Assembly (NCBI GenBank): GCA_028281785.1
Contig: JANQJG010000073.1
Span: forward strand, 1-64,000
From: Rhodospirillales bacterium
GTDB taxonomy: Bacteria; Pseudomonadota; Alphaproteobacteria; Rhodospirillales; Shumkoniaceae
Length of the DNA stretch: 64,000 nt
Direction: 5' to 3'
The stretch's first letter is position 1; every line of letters begins with the position of its first letter. Shown here piece after piece: positions 55,424 through 64,000 of this stretch. Both the position numbers and the translations under genes were made by a program. The notes under the pieces are model-generated. The model did not search any database, was not told the DNA's origin, and saw only the letters and a list, made by a program, of their open reading frames with translations.

Positions 55424-55900
55424 TTACTCCGCTTCGAACGAGCCGGATTTGCCGCCGGCCTTGTGGACCAGGCGGATATCGGTGATGCGCATGCCGCGAT
55501 CGACCGCCTTGCACATGTCATAGACGGTCAGGGCCGCGACGGTGACCGCCGTCATCGCCTCCATCTCGACGCCGGTACGCGCCTCGATCCGGCAGGTGGC
55601 CGTGATGTCGACGGCTTTGCGATCGGGGTCGCAAGCGAGCGTGACCTCCACCGAGTCCAGGGCCAGCGGATGGCAGAGCGGGATCAGATCGGGCGTGCGC
55701 TTGGCTCCCATGATCCCCGCGAGCTGCGCGATGCTCAGCACGTCGCCCTTGGCGAACCCTCGGCTCTGGATGAGGTCGAGGGTCTCCGCCCGCATCAGGA
55801 CCGAGCCCTTGGCCGTCGCCGTCCTCGCGGTCACGTCCTTTGTCGAGACGTCCACCATGCGGGCGTTGCCCTTGTCGTCGAGATGGGTGAGCCCGGCCAT
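55424..55900 (-). CDS. moaC: Cyclic pyranopterin monophosphate synthase MoaC
   Basis: The 158-residue enzyme makes cyclic pyranopterin monophosphate in molybdenum-cofactor synthesis. Signatures are MVDVSTKDVTARTATA, GIMGAKRTPDLIPLCHPLAL and GVEMEAMTAVTVAALTVYDMCKAVD. It is eight bases after trpC and six before moeA; the trp-moa link is common in alphaproteobacteria. Confidence 0.97.
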   Translation of the reverse strand: MAGLTHLDDKGNARMVDVSTKDVTARTATAKGSVLMRAETLDLIQSRGFAKGDVLSIAQLAGIMGAKRTPDLIPLCHPLALDSVEVTLACDPDRKAVDITATCRIEARTGVEMEAMTAVTVAALTVYDMCKAVDRGMRITDIRLVHKAGGKSGSFEAE

Positions 55901-55908
55901 CTGTTCTC

Positions 55909-56718
55909 CTAATCGGCGTCGGACGAGGCGCCGGCTAACAGCGCCCGCGTCGCCCTCTCGACATCGGCCTCGCGCATCAGGGACTCCCCGATGAGGAAGC
56001 AGCGGGCGCCCGCGCGCGCCATGCGGGCGAGATCCGCTGGCCCGTGCAAACCGCTTTCGCTGACCAGAAGGCGGTCGCTTGGGACCTCGACGGCAAGTGC
56101 CTCGGTCACGGCGAGGTCGATCTCCAAGGTCTTGAGGTTGCGGTTGTTGATCCCCAGCAGGCGGGCGTTCAGACGCACCGCCCGCTCCAGCTCGGCGGCG
56201 TCATGGACCTCGACCAGCACGTCCATGCCGTATTCCTCGGCCGCGGCCTCCAGCTCCTGGGCCTGCCCGTCGTCGAGGGCGGCCACGATCAGCAGGACGC
56301 AGTCTGCGCCGAGTCCGCGAGCTTCGACGATCTGATAGGGGTCGAGCAGGAAGTCCTTGCGTAGCACGGGCAGTTGCGTGGCTTCCCGTGCCGCCGTCAG
56401 ATATCCGTCCTCGCCCTGGAAATAGGGCCTGTCGGTCAGAACCGACAGGCAGGTCGCGCCGCCCGCCTCATAGGCCCTGGCCAGGGCAGGGGGGGCGAAA
56501 TCCTCCCGGATCAGGCCCTTGGACGGCGAGGCCTTCTTGATCTCGGTGATAAGGCCGTAACCGCCTTCCCGCACCCGCGTGGCCAGGCTGTCGGCGAATT
56601 TTCGGGGGGAGGGTGCGGCCCGGGCGGCCGTCACGACCTCGCCCATCGGCCGGCGGGCTCGACATTCGGAGATGTGCCGACGCTTGTCGGCACAGATTCG
56701 GGCGAGGGTATCGCTCAT
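55909..56718 (-). CDS. trpC: Indole-3-glycerol phosphate synthase
   Basis: The 269-residue TIM-barrel enzyme makes indole-glycerol phosphate for tryptophan. Signatures are [17 protein letters not shown] [43 protein letters not shown] and [14 protein letters not shown] 56718 overlaps the trpD stop (ATGA), which fixes the start. Confidence 0.97.
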   Translation of the reverse strand: MSDTLARICADKRRHISECRARRPMGEVVTAARAAPSPRKFADSLATRVREGGYGLITEIKKASPSKGLIREDFAPPALARAYEAGGATCLSVLTDRPYFQGEDGYLTAAREATQLPVLRKDFLLDPYQIVEARGLGADCVLLIVAALDDGQAQELEAAAEEYGMDVLVEVHDAAELERAVRLNARLLGINNRNLKTLEIDLAVTEALAVEVPSDRLLVSESGLHGPADLARMARAGARCFLIGESLMREADVERATRALLAGASSDAD

Positions 56719-57764
56719 TCTTTGGCGTCGGCCGGACTGTTCGGGTTGGTGATCTCGACAAGGCGCCCGAGGGCCGAGCGCGCACGCCCGGAATCCAGGC
56801 TCTCGGCGGCGAGAGCAACTCCATCTTTCAGCGTTGCGACTTTGTCGGCCACGATGAGGGCGCCGGCGGCGTTGTACAGAACCACATCGCGGATCGGCCC
56901 CGCCGCGCCGTCGAGCAGTGATCGCATGACCGCGGCGTTGGCGGCGGCGTCGCCACCCTTGAGGTCGTCCGGCCGGGCCCGCGGCAGGCCGGCCTCCTCC
57001 GGCGACAGCTGGAAGGTCTCGACCCTGCCATCCTTGAACTCGGCGACGTGCGACGGTCCGGTCGTCGTCAGTTCGTCGAGACCGTCGGATCCGTGCACGA
57101 CCCAGGCCCGCTCGCAGCCGAGATGGCCGAGCGTTTCCGCCATCGGCGCGATCCACTGCGCGGCGAAGGCGCCCGTGAACTGGCGCCGCACCCCGGCCGG
57201 ATTGCTGAGCGGTCCGAGCAGATTGAAGATCGTGCGCACGCCGAGCTCGCCCCGGGGGCCGGCGACGTGGCGCATCGCGCTGTGGTGGCGTGGCGCCATC
57301 ATGAAGCCGACCCCGGCCTCGGTAATCGCCGTCTCGATCAGGGACATCTCGGCGTCGATATCGACGCCCAGGGCGACGAGGACATCGGCCGCGCCGGATT
57401 TGGAGGAGATGGCGCGGTTGCCGTGCTTGGCGACGGGCACGCCGGCGCCCGCCACGACCAGCGCGGCGGCCGTCGAGATGTTGAATGTCCCCGACGCGTC
57501 GCCGCCTGTGCCGACGATATCAATAGCATGGGCCGGGGCTTGGACCGGCAAGGCCTTCGCCCGCATCGTGCGGACGGCGCCCGTGATCTCGGGCACGGTC
57601 TCGCCGCGCACCCTGAGCGCCATCAGGAAGGCTCCGATCTGGGCCGGGGTGGCGTCGCCCGACATGATGATATCGAACGCCCGCTCGGCCTCGACCAGGG
57701 TCAAAGCCTTGCCGTCGGAGACCTTGGCCAGCAGGGCCTTCATGTCGGCGAGGTCATGGGTCAT
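56715..57764 (-). CDS. trpD: Anthranilate phosphoribosyltransferase
   Basis: The 349-residue enzyme transfers phosphoribose to anthranilate. The PRPP-binding block reads [20 protein letters not shown], followed by [24 protein letters not shown] 57764 overlaps the trpG stop by four bases, and its own stop overlaps trpC, so the three genes are translationally coupled. Confidence 0.97.
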   Translation of the reverse strand: MTHDLADMKALLAKVSDGKALTLVEAERAFDIIMSGDATPAQIGAFLMALRVRGETVPEITGAVRTMRAKALPVQAPAHAIDIVGTGGDASGTFNISTAAALVVAGAGVPVAKHGNRAISSKSGAADVLVALGVDIDAEMSLIETAITEAGVGFMMAPRHHSAMRHVAGPRGELGVRTIFNLLGPLSNPAGVRRQFTGAFAAQWIAPMAETLGHLGCERAWVVHGSDGLDELTTTGPSHVAEFKDGRVETFQLSPEEAGLPRARPDDLKGGDAAANAAVMRSLLDGAAGPIRDVVLYNAAGALIVADKVATLKDGVALAAESLDSGRARSALGRLVEITNPNSPADAKE

Positions 57765-58348
57765 GCAGCGGCCTTTCGAGACCGCGCGAGGTCGATGAAG
57801 TTGCGCAGGATCTGGTGGCCATGCTCCGAGGCGATGCTCTCTGGGTGGAACTGCACGCCATAGAGCGGCCATTCCGCGTGTTCAAGCCCCTGGATCACGC
57901 CGTCCTCGCTCTCGGCGGTGACCGTTAGCGAGGAGGGCAGCCCCTCGCGCTCCACCATCAGGGAATGATAGCGCGTCGCCGTGAACGGGCTGGGGACGCC
58001 GGTGAAGAGGCTGCGGCCGTCGTGGCGGATCTGGCTCAGCTTGCCATGCATCGGTTTCGGCGCGCGGATGACCCGGCCGCCGAAGGCCTGTCCCAGGCAT
58101 TGATGGCCCAGGCAGACGCCGAGGATCGGTACCCGCCCGGCGGCCCGGCCGATCAGGTCGAGACAAATGCCGGCACTGTCCGGATCGCAGGGCCCCGGCG
58201 AGATGACGATCGCCTCGGGCGCGAGATCGAGCACCTCGTCCACGTCGACGGCATCGTTTCGCCGCACCTCGACTGCGATCCCGAGTTCCCCGAGATAGTG
58301 CAGCAGGTTGTAGGTGAAGCTGTCGTAGTTGTCGATTAGAAGAAACAT
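57761..58348 (-). CDS. trpG: Anthranilate synthase glutamine amidotransferase component
   Basis: The 195-residue class I glutaminase has [21 protein letters not shown], the catalytic Cys in [16 protein letters not shown] and the His/Glu pair in [14 protein letters not shown]. It supplies ammonia to TrpE for anthranilate. In many relatives trpE lies directly upstream; here the upstream neighbour is the oppositely oriented copA region. Confidence 0.97.
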   Translation of the reverse strand: MFLLIDNYDSFTYNLLHYLGELGIAVEVRRNDAVDVDEVLDLAPEAIVISPGPCDPDSAGICLDLIGRAAGRVPILGVCLGHQCLGQAFGGRVIRAPKPMHGKLSQIRHDGRSLFTGVPSPFTATRYHSLMVEREGLPSSLTVTAESEDGVIQGLEHAEWPLYGVQFHPESIASEHGHQILRNFIDLARSRKAAA

Positions 58349-58368
58349 TATCAATATCTTATGGGATG

Positions 58369-58387
58369 TTATTCGAGTAACGAATAA
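58369..58387. promoter_or_regulatory. Palindrome upstream of trpG
   Basis: TTATTCGAGTAACGAATAA has perfect 7-bp arms (TTATTCG/CGAATAA) around AGTAA, 21 bases upstream of the trpG start. It could be an operator for trpGDC. No leader peptide with tandem Trp codons was seen. Confidence 0.4.
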
Positions 58388-58518
58388 ATCTGTTTCAGCC
58401 TTTCCCTGTCCTGTTTTCCTCACCGCGAAACGTCAAGACCGGCAAGGATGCAGCCGCGTCCGCCGGGCGTCAAGTGGCGCCGCACGCTCGGGGGTGAAAG
58501 AAAGTTGGACGAAGGCCC

Positions 58519-58549
58519 TTGACCTTCCAGCGGCTGGAAACCCTATTTC
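58519..58549 (+). promoter_or_regulatory. CueR-type (MerR family) promoter of copA
   Basis: TTGACC (58519-58524) as the -35 and TATTTC (58544-58549) as the -10 are separated by a 19-base spacer, the stretched spacing typical of MerR-family control. The spacer contains the perfect dyad TTCCAG-CGG-CTGGAA (58525-58539), close to known CueR sites. A CueR-like regulator is encoded at 62602. The copA start is about 215 bases downstream. Confidence 0.75.
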
Positions 58550-58590
58550 TAACCTTGCACTAAACTGGAATGTTGAGCTTTCGATCGAAC

Positions 58591-58695
58591 CGATCCCCCT
58601 CACCCAGCTTCGGCTAGAGCTCGGCCAGGGGCCTTGCCAAGCCTACACAACCCTCTCCCCCCGGCGGGGGGAGAGGGCAGGGTGAGGGGGGATCG
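58591..58695. repeat. 105-bp palindromic repeat element
   Basis: The ends are inverted copies (CGATCCCCCTCACCC at 58591-58605; GGGTGAGGGGGGATCG at 58680-58695). Inside is a very stable hairpin at 58651-58677 (CCCTCTCCCCC...GGGGGAGAGGG). Similar CCCTCTCC/GGAGAGGG elements are widespread in GC-rich proteobacterial intergenic regions. Here it lies between the copA promoter and gene. Confidence 0.75.
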
Positions 58696-58765
58696 TTCCG
58701 CCTACCTGACGGGAAGAGGCTCCGGTGCTTATTGCTCGACTGGCGGTTCGAAGGACGTGGATTGG

Positions 58766-61108
58766 ATGGATATGAACCAGCTTTCCTTTCGCATCGAGGG
58801 CATGACCTGCGCCGGCTGCGTGGCCCGGGTCGAACGCGTACTCAAGAAGGTCCCCGGCGTGGAGCAGGCGAACGTCAACCTCGCGGCGGAGAAGGCGACC
58901 GTGGCCTTTGATCCAATGACTGCGGGGGCCGAGGGGCTGTTCGAGGCGGTGCGCAAGGCCGGGTTTACACCCCATGCCGAGGCGGCGCCCGGACGTGACG
59001 AGGAAGATCGTGAGCGCGCCGCCCACGAAGCCGAAGTCGCCGGGCTCAAGCGCTCGGTCGCCTTTGCCGCCGTCCTGACCCTACCGCTGGTCGTGGTCGC
59101 CATGGGCCGCCATCTTCCAGGCGTACAGCCGGCCATGCTCGCGATGCTGCCCGAGACGGTGTGGAGATGGCTGGAGTTCGTTCTCGCGACGCCGGTGCTG
59201 CTGGTTGCCGGCCGGCGGTTCTTCAGTGCCGGCTGGGCCGAGCTCAGCCACTTCAATCCGGGCATGAACAGCCTCGTGATGATCGGCAGCAGCGCGGCCT
59301 ATCTCTATTCCGTGCTCGCCCTTCTCGCGCCTGGCCTGTTCCCGGCGGGAACCGCCAACGTCTATTTCGAGGCGGCGGGCGTGATCGTCACCCTGATCCT
59401 CGTCGGCCGCTATCTGGAAGCGGTGGCCAAGGGTCGCACCTCCGAGGCCATCAAAAAGCTGATGCGCTTGCAGGTGAAGACCGCCCGCGTCCGTCGCGGC
59501 GGCGAGGAGATCGAGCTGCCGATCGCGAAGGTGGTCGCCGGCGATCTCGTTCTTGTTCGCCCCGGGGAACGTATCCCCGTCGACGGAGCGGTCACCGAGG
59601 GCGTGAGCTTCGTCGACGAATCCATGATCACGGGAGAGCCCGTGCCGGTCGAGAAAAGAGAGGACGCCGAGGTCGTTGGCGGCACGGTCAACGGCACCGG
59701 CGCCTTCGTCTTCCGCGCCACCCGCGTCGGCGCCGACACTGTACTCAGCCAGATCATCCGCATGGTCGAGGAGGCGCAGGGCGCCAAGCCGCCGATCCAG
59801 CGCATGGCCGACCGGATCGCCGCCGTCTTCGTGCCAGTCGTGATCCTGGTGGCCGCCGTGACCTTCGGCATGTGGTTGGCCCTGGGCCCGGATCTCGCCC
59901 TGAACTTCGCCTTCGTCGCCGCCGTTTCCGTCCTGCTCATCGCCTGTCCCTGTGCTATGGGCTTGGCGACCCCGACGGCGATCATGGTCGGCACGGGGCG
60001 GGGCGCCGAGATGGGCGTTCTGTTCCGCAATGGAGCGGCGCTGGAGACGCTGGCCCGGGTCGACGCCGTGGTCCTGGACAAGACCGGCACGCTCACCATC
60101 GGACGTCCCGAGCTCGTCGACTTCCTGCCGGTCGGGGCCGGTACCGAGGGGGAGCTGTTGCGCCTCGTCGCCGCCGTCGAATCACGGAGCGAGCACCCCA
60201 TCGCTGAGGCCATCGCCCGCGCCGCCCGGGACCGGGGCTTGGCGCTTCCGTCCACGGATGGGTTCTCGGCCGAGCCCGGCTTCGGCGTCGAGGCACGGGT
60301 CGAGGGGCGGCTCGTTCAAGTCGGGGCCGACCGCTATATGGGCCGCTTGGGCATCGATCTGGGCCCGGTGGCGGATCGGCGAGGCGCGCTCGCCGCCGGT
60401 GGCCGCACGCCCCTCTACGCCGCCGTCGATGGCGAGCTGGCGGCGCTGATCGCGGTCGCCGATCCCTTGAAGGAGGGCAGCCCCGAGGCCATCGAGGCGC
60501 TGCACGCGCTCGGCCTCGAAGTCGCGATGCTTACCGGCGACAACCGGACGACGGCGCAGACGATCGCGGCCGGGGTCGGCATCGACCGGGTGCTCGCCGA
60601 GGTCCTGCCCGAGGACAAGGCGGCCGAGGTCAAACGGCTGCAGGAGGAGGGCAGGCGGGTCGCCTTTGTCGGCGACGGCATCAACGACGCCCCGGCCCTG
60701 GCCCAGGCCGATGTCGGCATCGCCATCGGCACGGGCACCGATATCGCGATCGAGGCCGGCGAGGTCGTTCTGATGTCCGGCGATCTGCGCGGCATCATCA
60801 ACGCCGTCGCCCTTTCCCGTCAAACCCTGCGGACCATCCGCGGCAACTTCTTCTGGGCCTACGCTTACAACGTCGCCCTGATCCCGGTCGCCGCCGGGGC
60901 GCTTTATCCCCTGGCGGGTGTCCTTCTCAACCCCATGTTTGCCGCTGCGGCGATGAGCGTTTCGAGCTTGTTCGTGCTCACCAACTCCCTGCGGCTGCGG
61001 GGTTTCCGGCCGCTCCTGGCTAACCCGCCCAGAGCTGATAGGCAAAACCGGCCAGCATCGAACCCGTTGCGGCCAGCGCCAGGTACCACAGGAAGATCGG
61101 CCGCTTGA
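58766..61108 (+). CDS. copA: Copper-exporting P1B-type ATPase
   Basis: The 780-residue pump exports Cu+ (possibly Ag+) across the inner membrane. It has one N-terminal HMA domain with metal-binding Cys15 and Cys18 (GMTCAGC), eight predicted helices, and TGEPVPV. The intramembrane CPC motif is in [11 protein letters not shown], followed by the phosphorylated Asp in DKTGTLT, the SEHP motif and [13 protein letters not shown] 58766 has AAGGA ten bases upstream; frames further up lie in the repeat. The last ~30 residues overlap the convergent permease gene by 89 bases. Confidence 0.95.
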   Translation: MDMNQLSFRIEGMTCAGCVARVERVLKKVPGVEQANVNLAAEKATVAFDPMTAGAEGLFEAVRKAGFTPHAEAAPGRDEEDRERAAHEAEVAGLKRSVAFAAVLTLPLVVVAMGRHLPGVQPAMLAMLPETVWRWLEFVLATPVLLVAGRRFFSAGWAELSHFNPGMNSLVMIGSSAAYLYSVLALLAPGLFPAGTANVYFEAAGVIVTLILVGRYLEAVAKGRTSEAIKKLMRLQVKTARVRRGGEEIELPIAKVVAGDLVLVRPGERIPVDGAVTEGVSFVDESMITGEPVPVEKREDAEVVGGTVNGTGAFVFRATRVGADTVLSQIIRMVEEAQGAKPPIQRMADRIAAVFVPVVILVAAVTFGMWLALGPDLALNFAFVAAVSVLLIACPCAMGLATPTAIMVGTGRGAEMGVLFRNGAALETLARVDAVVLDKTGTLTIGRPELVDFLPVGAGTEGELLRLVAAVESRSEHPIAEAIARAARDRGLALPSTDGFSAEPGFGVEARVEGRLVQVGADRYMGRLGIDLGPVADRRGALAAGGRTPLYAAVDGELAALIAVADPLKEGSPEAIEALHALGLEVAMLTGDNRTTAQTIAAGVGIDRVLAEVLPEDKAAEVKRLQEEGRRVAFVGDGINDAPALAQADVGIAIGTGTDIAIEAGEVVLMSGDLRGIINAVALSRQTLRTIRGNFFWAYAYNVALIPVAAGALYPLAGVLLNPMFAAAAMSVSSLFVLTNSLRLRGFRPLLANPPRADRQNRPASNPLRPAPGTTGRSAA

Positions 61109-62060
61109 CCAGGGCGAAGACGGCGATGGCGGCGGGGATGCTGGTCGCGCCGCCGGCGGTCATGAAGGCGAGCGCGGCGCCCGGCGCCATGCCGGTCTGG
61201 ATCAGCCCGGCGGCGAGAGGAATCGCGGCGTAGCCGTTGAGATAGGCCGGCGCTCCGACCACCGCGGCGAGCGGGATCGCCCAGGCGCTGCCGCCCCCCA
61301 GCCAGGCTGCCACGGTCTCGGCCGGCAGGTAGGCGACCATCAGGCTTTCCAGCACATAGGCGAGCGTCAACCATTTGCCCAGGAACCAGGCGGTCTGGCC
61401 GAACTTGTCGCGAAAACGCTGCCGCCGGCTTTCCTCCTGCCAGATCGGCCAGAAGGCCGGCTGCGGCTTGCGGACGGAGGACGCCGCGCAACCGCCGTCG
61501 CCGACGCCCGGACGCAAGGGATCGGCCATCCCGCCCACCCGTTGGATCGCGAGGGTGAGGAGTCCGCCGAAGAGGCCCAGGCCGACGGCGGTGCTCGTCT
61601 TGGCGACCGCGAAGTCGAGGCCGAGCCCGCCGACCGTGACCACGAACATGTCCGGCGACATGATCGGCGAGGACAGCCAGAAGGCCATGACCGGCGCCAA
61701 GGGCACGCCCAGGGAGAGAAGCGCCGCGATGATGGGGATGACTCCGCAGGAGCAGAAGGGGGAAAGCCCGCCGAACAACGCCGCGGCAAAGATGACCGCC
61801 ACGGGTTGGCCATGGAAAACCCGGCCGATCATGTGATCGGCCCCGGCCGCCGAGAGATAGGCCGCGAGCGCTACCGAGAAAAGCAGGAAGGGGGCGATAT
61901 GGATGAGGCTGTCCGCCGTGAAGCGGAGGGTGTCGATGATCTGCCCGGACGGAAAGGCCACGGCGATCAGCAGCAGAAGGCCAACAACGGCAAGCACGGC
62001 CGGATCGGCTTTTTTAAGGCTTCTTCCGAGGGGACCGAGGGTGATCGCGATGTTCGACAT
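61020..62060 (-). CDS. UPF0718/SO_0444-like permease (metal or metalloid efflux)
   Basis: The 346-residue inner-membrane protein has about eight to ten helices and two similar halves. Its conserved motif [22 protein letters not shown] is near residue 100, with further family blocks [12 protein letters not shown] and [19 protein letters not shown]. Related permeases are linked to arsenical or Cu/Zn efflux, often beside ArsR regulators, as here. ATG 62060 has AAGGA six bases upstream. A site nearly identical to one before arsR lies just upstream. The substrate is not determined. Confidence 0.8.
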   Translation of the reverse strand: MSNIAITLGPLGRSLKKADPAVLAVVGLLLLIAVAFPSGQIIDTLRFTADSLIHIAPFLLFSVALAAYLSAAGADHMIGRVFHGQPVAVIFAAALFGGLSPFCSCGVIPIIAALLSLGVPLAPVMAFWLSSPIMSPDMFVVTVGGLGLDFAVAKTSTAVGLGLFGGLLTLAIQRVGGMADPLRPGVGDGGCAASSVRKPQPAFWPIWQEESRRQRFRDKFGQTAWFLGKWLTLAYVLESLMVAYLPAETVAAWLGGGSAWAIPLAAVVGAPAYLNGYAAIPLAAGLIQTGMAPGAALAFMTAGGATSIPAAIAVFALVKRPIFLWYLALAATGSMLAGFAYQLWAG

Positions 62061-62068
62061 TTTCGATC

Positions 62069-62090
62069 CTTCCGGGAATATCGAAATATG
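62069..62090 (-). promoter_or_regulatory. Candidate ArsR operator upstream of the permease
   Basis: Read toward the permease, the site begins CATATTTCGATATTCCCGG. It matches the site at 62474-62495 in 18 of 22 positions. It lies 9-30 bases before the permease ATG. The AT-rich, partly palindromic character (ATTTCGATAT) fits ArsR/SmtB operators. Confidence 0.65.
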
Positions 62091-62103
62091 ACTCAAAAAA
62101 TAA

Positions 62104-62448
62104 TCAATCCTCGAGGGTCAGCACGCCTTCGACCTCGCAAGCCTTTCCTTCATCTTCGCCGCCCAGCCCGGCACAGCAGTTCTCGGTCAGATAGGTGACC
62201 AGCGCCTCGACCGTCTCGAAATCGGCCTGGCAGATGAGGTGGCGGCTTTGTCGAACCTGGCGCACAAGCCCCTCGCGGACGAGGCGGGCCAGATGATGCG
62301 ACAGGGTCGAGGGCGGGATGTCGAGATGCCGCTGCACTTCGCCCACCGGTGCACCCTTCCGGCCGGCCCGGACCAGGGCCCGCAGAATGGCGAGGCGGGT
62401 CGGGTTGCCCAAGGCCTCCAAGCAGCCGGCGGCGCGATCTATATTCAT
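62104..62448 (-). CDS. ArsR/SmtB-family metalloregulator
   Basis: The 114-residue winged-helix repressor has the family core EALGNPTRLAILRALVRAG and the recognition region VGEVQRHLDIPPSTLSHHLARLVREGLV. Cysteines at 9, 73, 91, 92 and 104 are available for metal or metalloid binding; the CC pair near the C-terminus is a likely sensor site. The permease gene follows 43 bases downstream on the same strand. Shared upstream sites suggest it represses both itself and the permease. The inducer is unknown. Confidence 0.88.
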   Translation of the reverse strand: MNIDRAAGCLEALGNPTRLAILRALVRAGRKGAPVGEVQRHLDIPPSTLSHHLARLVREGLVRQVRQSRHLICQADFETVEALVTYLTENCCAGLGGEDEGKACEVEGVLTLED

Positions 62449-62473
62449 GGCGGGAGAATACTCTGGGATCGAT

Positions 62474-62495
62474 CATATGTCAATATTTCCAGAAG
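62474..62495 (+). promoter_or_regulatory. Candidate ArsR operator between arsR and cueR
   Basis: The site begins CATATGTCAATATTTCCAG, 26 bases upstream of the arsR start, and is the near-duplicate of 62069-62090. It lies on the opposite strand sense relative to arsR. It is also about 110 bases upstream of the divergent CueR-like gene. Confidence 0.65.
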
Positions 62496-62601
62496 TATCG
62501 AATTATAGTTATTGTCCCGGTATGTCCAGGGCGGCGGCCGGGCGGCGGCACGGGCCGCCGGCGTCCTGTCCGTCTGAAGATGCGAAAGGAGGGATGTCGA
62601 C

Positions 62602-62994
62602 ATGAATATTGGCACCGTCGCGAGGCGGACCGGCGTTCCCGCCCGAACCATCCGTTACTACGAGAGCATCGGGCTCATGCCGCCGGCATCCCGGTCGGAG
62701 AATGGATACCGGGCCTACACGTCTCGGGACATGGAGGCGCTGCGCTTTATCCAGCGCGCCCGCAATCTCGGATTCTCCATCAGGGATGTGGCCGATCTTC
62801 TTGCTCTCTGGCGCGATACCTCGCGCGCCAGTGCCGACGTCAAATCCGTCGCCACGCGACATATCGAAGAGGTCGAACGCCGCATCGCGGAGCTGGAGAG
62901 CATTCGCCGCACCCTCTTGGACCTGACGCATCGCTGTCACGGCGACGACCGTCCGGATTGCCCGATCCTCGACGACCTCGCCGCCGGCGTGTAA
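62602..62994 (+). CDS. cueR: CueR-like copper-responsive MerR-family regulator
   Basis: The 130-residue activator has an N-terminal MerR HTH (NIGTVARRTGVPARTIRYYESIGLM), a dimerisation helix and a C-terminal metal loop. Cys112 and Cys120 (CHGDDRPDC) and Ser77 fall at the same numbers as in E. coli CueR, where they give Cu+/Ag+/Au+ selectivity. AAGGAGG lies well placed before the ATG. The matching operator is in the copA promoter 4 kb away rather than next door. Confidence 0.88.
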   Translation: MNIGTVARRTGVPARTIRYYESIGLMPPASRSENGYRAYTSRDMEALRFIQRARNLGFSIRDVADLLALWRDTSRASADVKSVATRHIEEVERRIAELESIRRTLLDLTHRCHGDDRPDCPILDDLAAGV

Positions 62995-63052
62995 AACTGA
63001 CCGGAATATGTTCTAAGAGGTTGGGGAGACGGGAGACCCTAGGAATTCAGGC

Positions 63053-64000
63053 TTGGCCGCTCACCCATCAAACTCGTCCGACAGTCGTTCCGCGGGGACT
63101 GAAACCGTAGCCCGGGCGGCGGCGTTCGTCCGCAATCTGATCTATATCGCCATCATGCTCGCGGCGCTGGCCGCCGGCTTTTATGTCGGCCTGACCCTGC
63201 GGGAGGGACAGAGGACCGAGTCGGCCTCGTTGGTTCTCCCCCCGCCGGAGACGACAGGAGAGGGCGGCGCGGATCAGCGGCACCCCCAGCGTGCCGTTCC
63301 CGGCCCGGTGGTGGAGAGCAGGGACGCGGACGCGTCGGGCGCTGCGCCGATGGAAACGCAGTTCGCCACGGAAGAACCTCCGCAAGCTTGGTATCGCTCT
63401 CAACCCCCGCCACCAAGCCTGATCACGGTTCCCAACGAGCCGATCTATCCCGATCCCAACGGCGAGGCAACGGTCGCCCTCCGGCCTTATGAGGAGGCGC
63501 TGCCCGAGGACGTGTATGCCTCGCCACCTGTTGCGTCGTTGCGGCCGGTTCCCCAAACCCCGGCGTCCTCGGGGGCCTCCGCGCCACGCCGCCTGGAGCC
63601 GAAAGGGACGCCGGCTCCTTCGCTGAGCCGGTTGCCGGCCTGGGAGCGCCTTGCGCTGGCTATGCCCGATCCGGGAGGACGGCCGATGATCGCCGTGGTC
63701 ATCGACGACCTTGGTCTCGACCGCAAGCGCACGGATCGCGCCGTTCGTCTGCCCGGTCCCTTGACCTTGTCCTTTCTGACCTATGCCGAGGATCTGGACG
63801 GGCAGACGGCGGCGGCGCGTGCCGCCGGCCATGAGCTGCTTCTTCATGTCGGCATGGAACCGACCGGGGCCGACGTCGATCCCGGCCCCAACGTCTTGCG
63901 CGTGGGCGACTCGCCCGGTGAGATTCGGCGTCGATTGGCCTGGGGCCTGGACCGCTTTCGCGGCTTCGTTGGCATCAATAACCATATGGGAAGCAAATTC
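63053..64000 (+). CDS. Divergent polysaccharide deacetylase family protein (cut by window end)
   Basis: About 316 residues are visible. An N-terminal membrane anchor (about 30-52, LIYIAIMLAALAAGFYVGL) is followed by a Pro/Ala/Glu-rich linker (about 55-210). The divergent deacetylase domain (DUF610/YibQ-like) follows: MIAVVIDDLGLDRKRTDRAV, LLLHVGMEP, FVGINNHMGSKF. The start is TTG 63053 with AGGA eight bases upstream; an in-frame stop lies at 63014. These proteins act at the cell envelope and often accompany a C-terminal processing protease, which is not seen here. Confidence 0.8.
   Translation, partial: MAAHPSNSSDSRSAGTETVARAAAFVRNLIYIAIMLAALAAGFYVGLTLREGQRTESASLVLPPPETTGEGGADQRHPQRAVPGPVVESRDADASGAAPMETQFATEEPPQAWYRSQPPPPSLITVPNEPIYPDPNGEATVALRPYEEALPEDVYASPPVASLRPVPQTPASSGASAPRRLEPKGTPAPSLSRLPAWERLALAMPDPGGRPMIAVVIDDLGLDRKRTDRAVRLPGPLTLSFLTYAEDLDGQTAAARAAGHELLLHVGMEPTGADVDPGPNVLRVGDSPGEIRRRLAWGLDRFRGFVGINNHMGSKF

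Noticed and set aside
58349..58520. Tryptophan attenuator leader peptide before trpG
   Set aside because: No short frame with tandem Trp codons and no terminator/antiterminator pair was found, only a palindrome.
58634..58765. Longer N-terminus for CopA starting at 58634
   Set aside because: The extra 44 codons are encoded by the palindromic repeat and leader, and a ribosome binding site precedes ATG 58766 where the HMA domain begins.
1..64000. CRISPR array, insertion sequence or prophage
   Set aside because: No regularly spaced direct repeats, transposase, integrase, capsid or tail genes were recognised on either strand.

Overview
The window is GC-rich chromosomal DNA, very probably from an alphaproteobacterium of the Rhodospirillales type. 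Supporting signs are an alphaproteobacterial LexA box (GTTC-N7-GTTC), a short prolyl-tRNA synthetase, a Usg-family gene, a pyrophosphate-type phosphofructokinase, and the gene orders rpsB-tsf-pyrH-frr-uppS-cdsA-dxr-rseP-bamA-ompH-lpxD-fabZ-lpxA-lpxI and trpGDC-moaC-moeA-lexA. No rRNA, transposase, phage gene or CRISPR array was seen.

Layout. 1-4.3 kb: the start of a pfp-type gene, tRNA-Glu with an AT-rich patch behind it, a Sel1-repeat protein, a yeast-type cytosine deaminase, two small unknown proteins and a FecR-domain protein. 4.4-13.4 kb: a sugar-acid uptake and breakdown cluster. It holds a GntR regulator and a divergent run of HpcH/HpaI aldolase, TctC-TctB-TctA transporter, glucarate dehydratase, IlvD/Edd dehydratase and a dihydrodipicolinate-synthase-family lyase. 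An 18-bp perfect palindrome sits in the divergent promoter. 13.4-22.9 kb: accessory or poorly characterised DNA. It includes a DnaA-box cluster, paired palindromic repeats, a second Sel1 protein, a FecR/CHASE2-cyclase operon with a consensus CRP box upstream, an orphan LuxR regulator, small unknown genes, two tiny tandem membrane proteins, a Usg gene, a candidate structured small RNA and an XRE regulator.

23-30.4 kb: a purine permease, a secreted protein split by a long alanine-rich insert, a cupin, a HugZ-like protein, proS and lolC/lolD. 30.5-47.8 kb: dnaE and then the long same-strand run for translation (rpsB, tsf, frr), UMP synthesis, isoprenoid and phospholipid precursors, outer-membrane biogenesis (rseP, bamA, ompH) and lipid A (lpxD, fabZ, lpxA, lpxI). 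lpxB is absent from its frequent place after lpxI. 48.1-58.3 kb: gltA, gltX, comEC (opposite strand), lexA, moeA, moaC, trpC, trpD, trpG. trpE is not upstream of trpG. 58.4-63 kb: a metal-response cluster with copA behind a CueR-type promoter, a permease and ArsR regulator sharing a near-identical upstream site, and a CueR-like regulator. The window ends inside a divergent polysaccharide deacetylase gene.

The strongest leads are: (a) a CRP site upstream of a cyclase operon; (b) a promoter, multi-hairpin and terminator arrangement at 22.18-22.43 kb that looks like an undescribed small RNA; (c) a three-way-junction leader before rpsB; (d) a repeated operator in the ArsR/permease module; and (e) a CueR promoter separated from copA by a palindromic repeat. 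All assignments come from reading the sequence; no database search was run.
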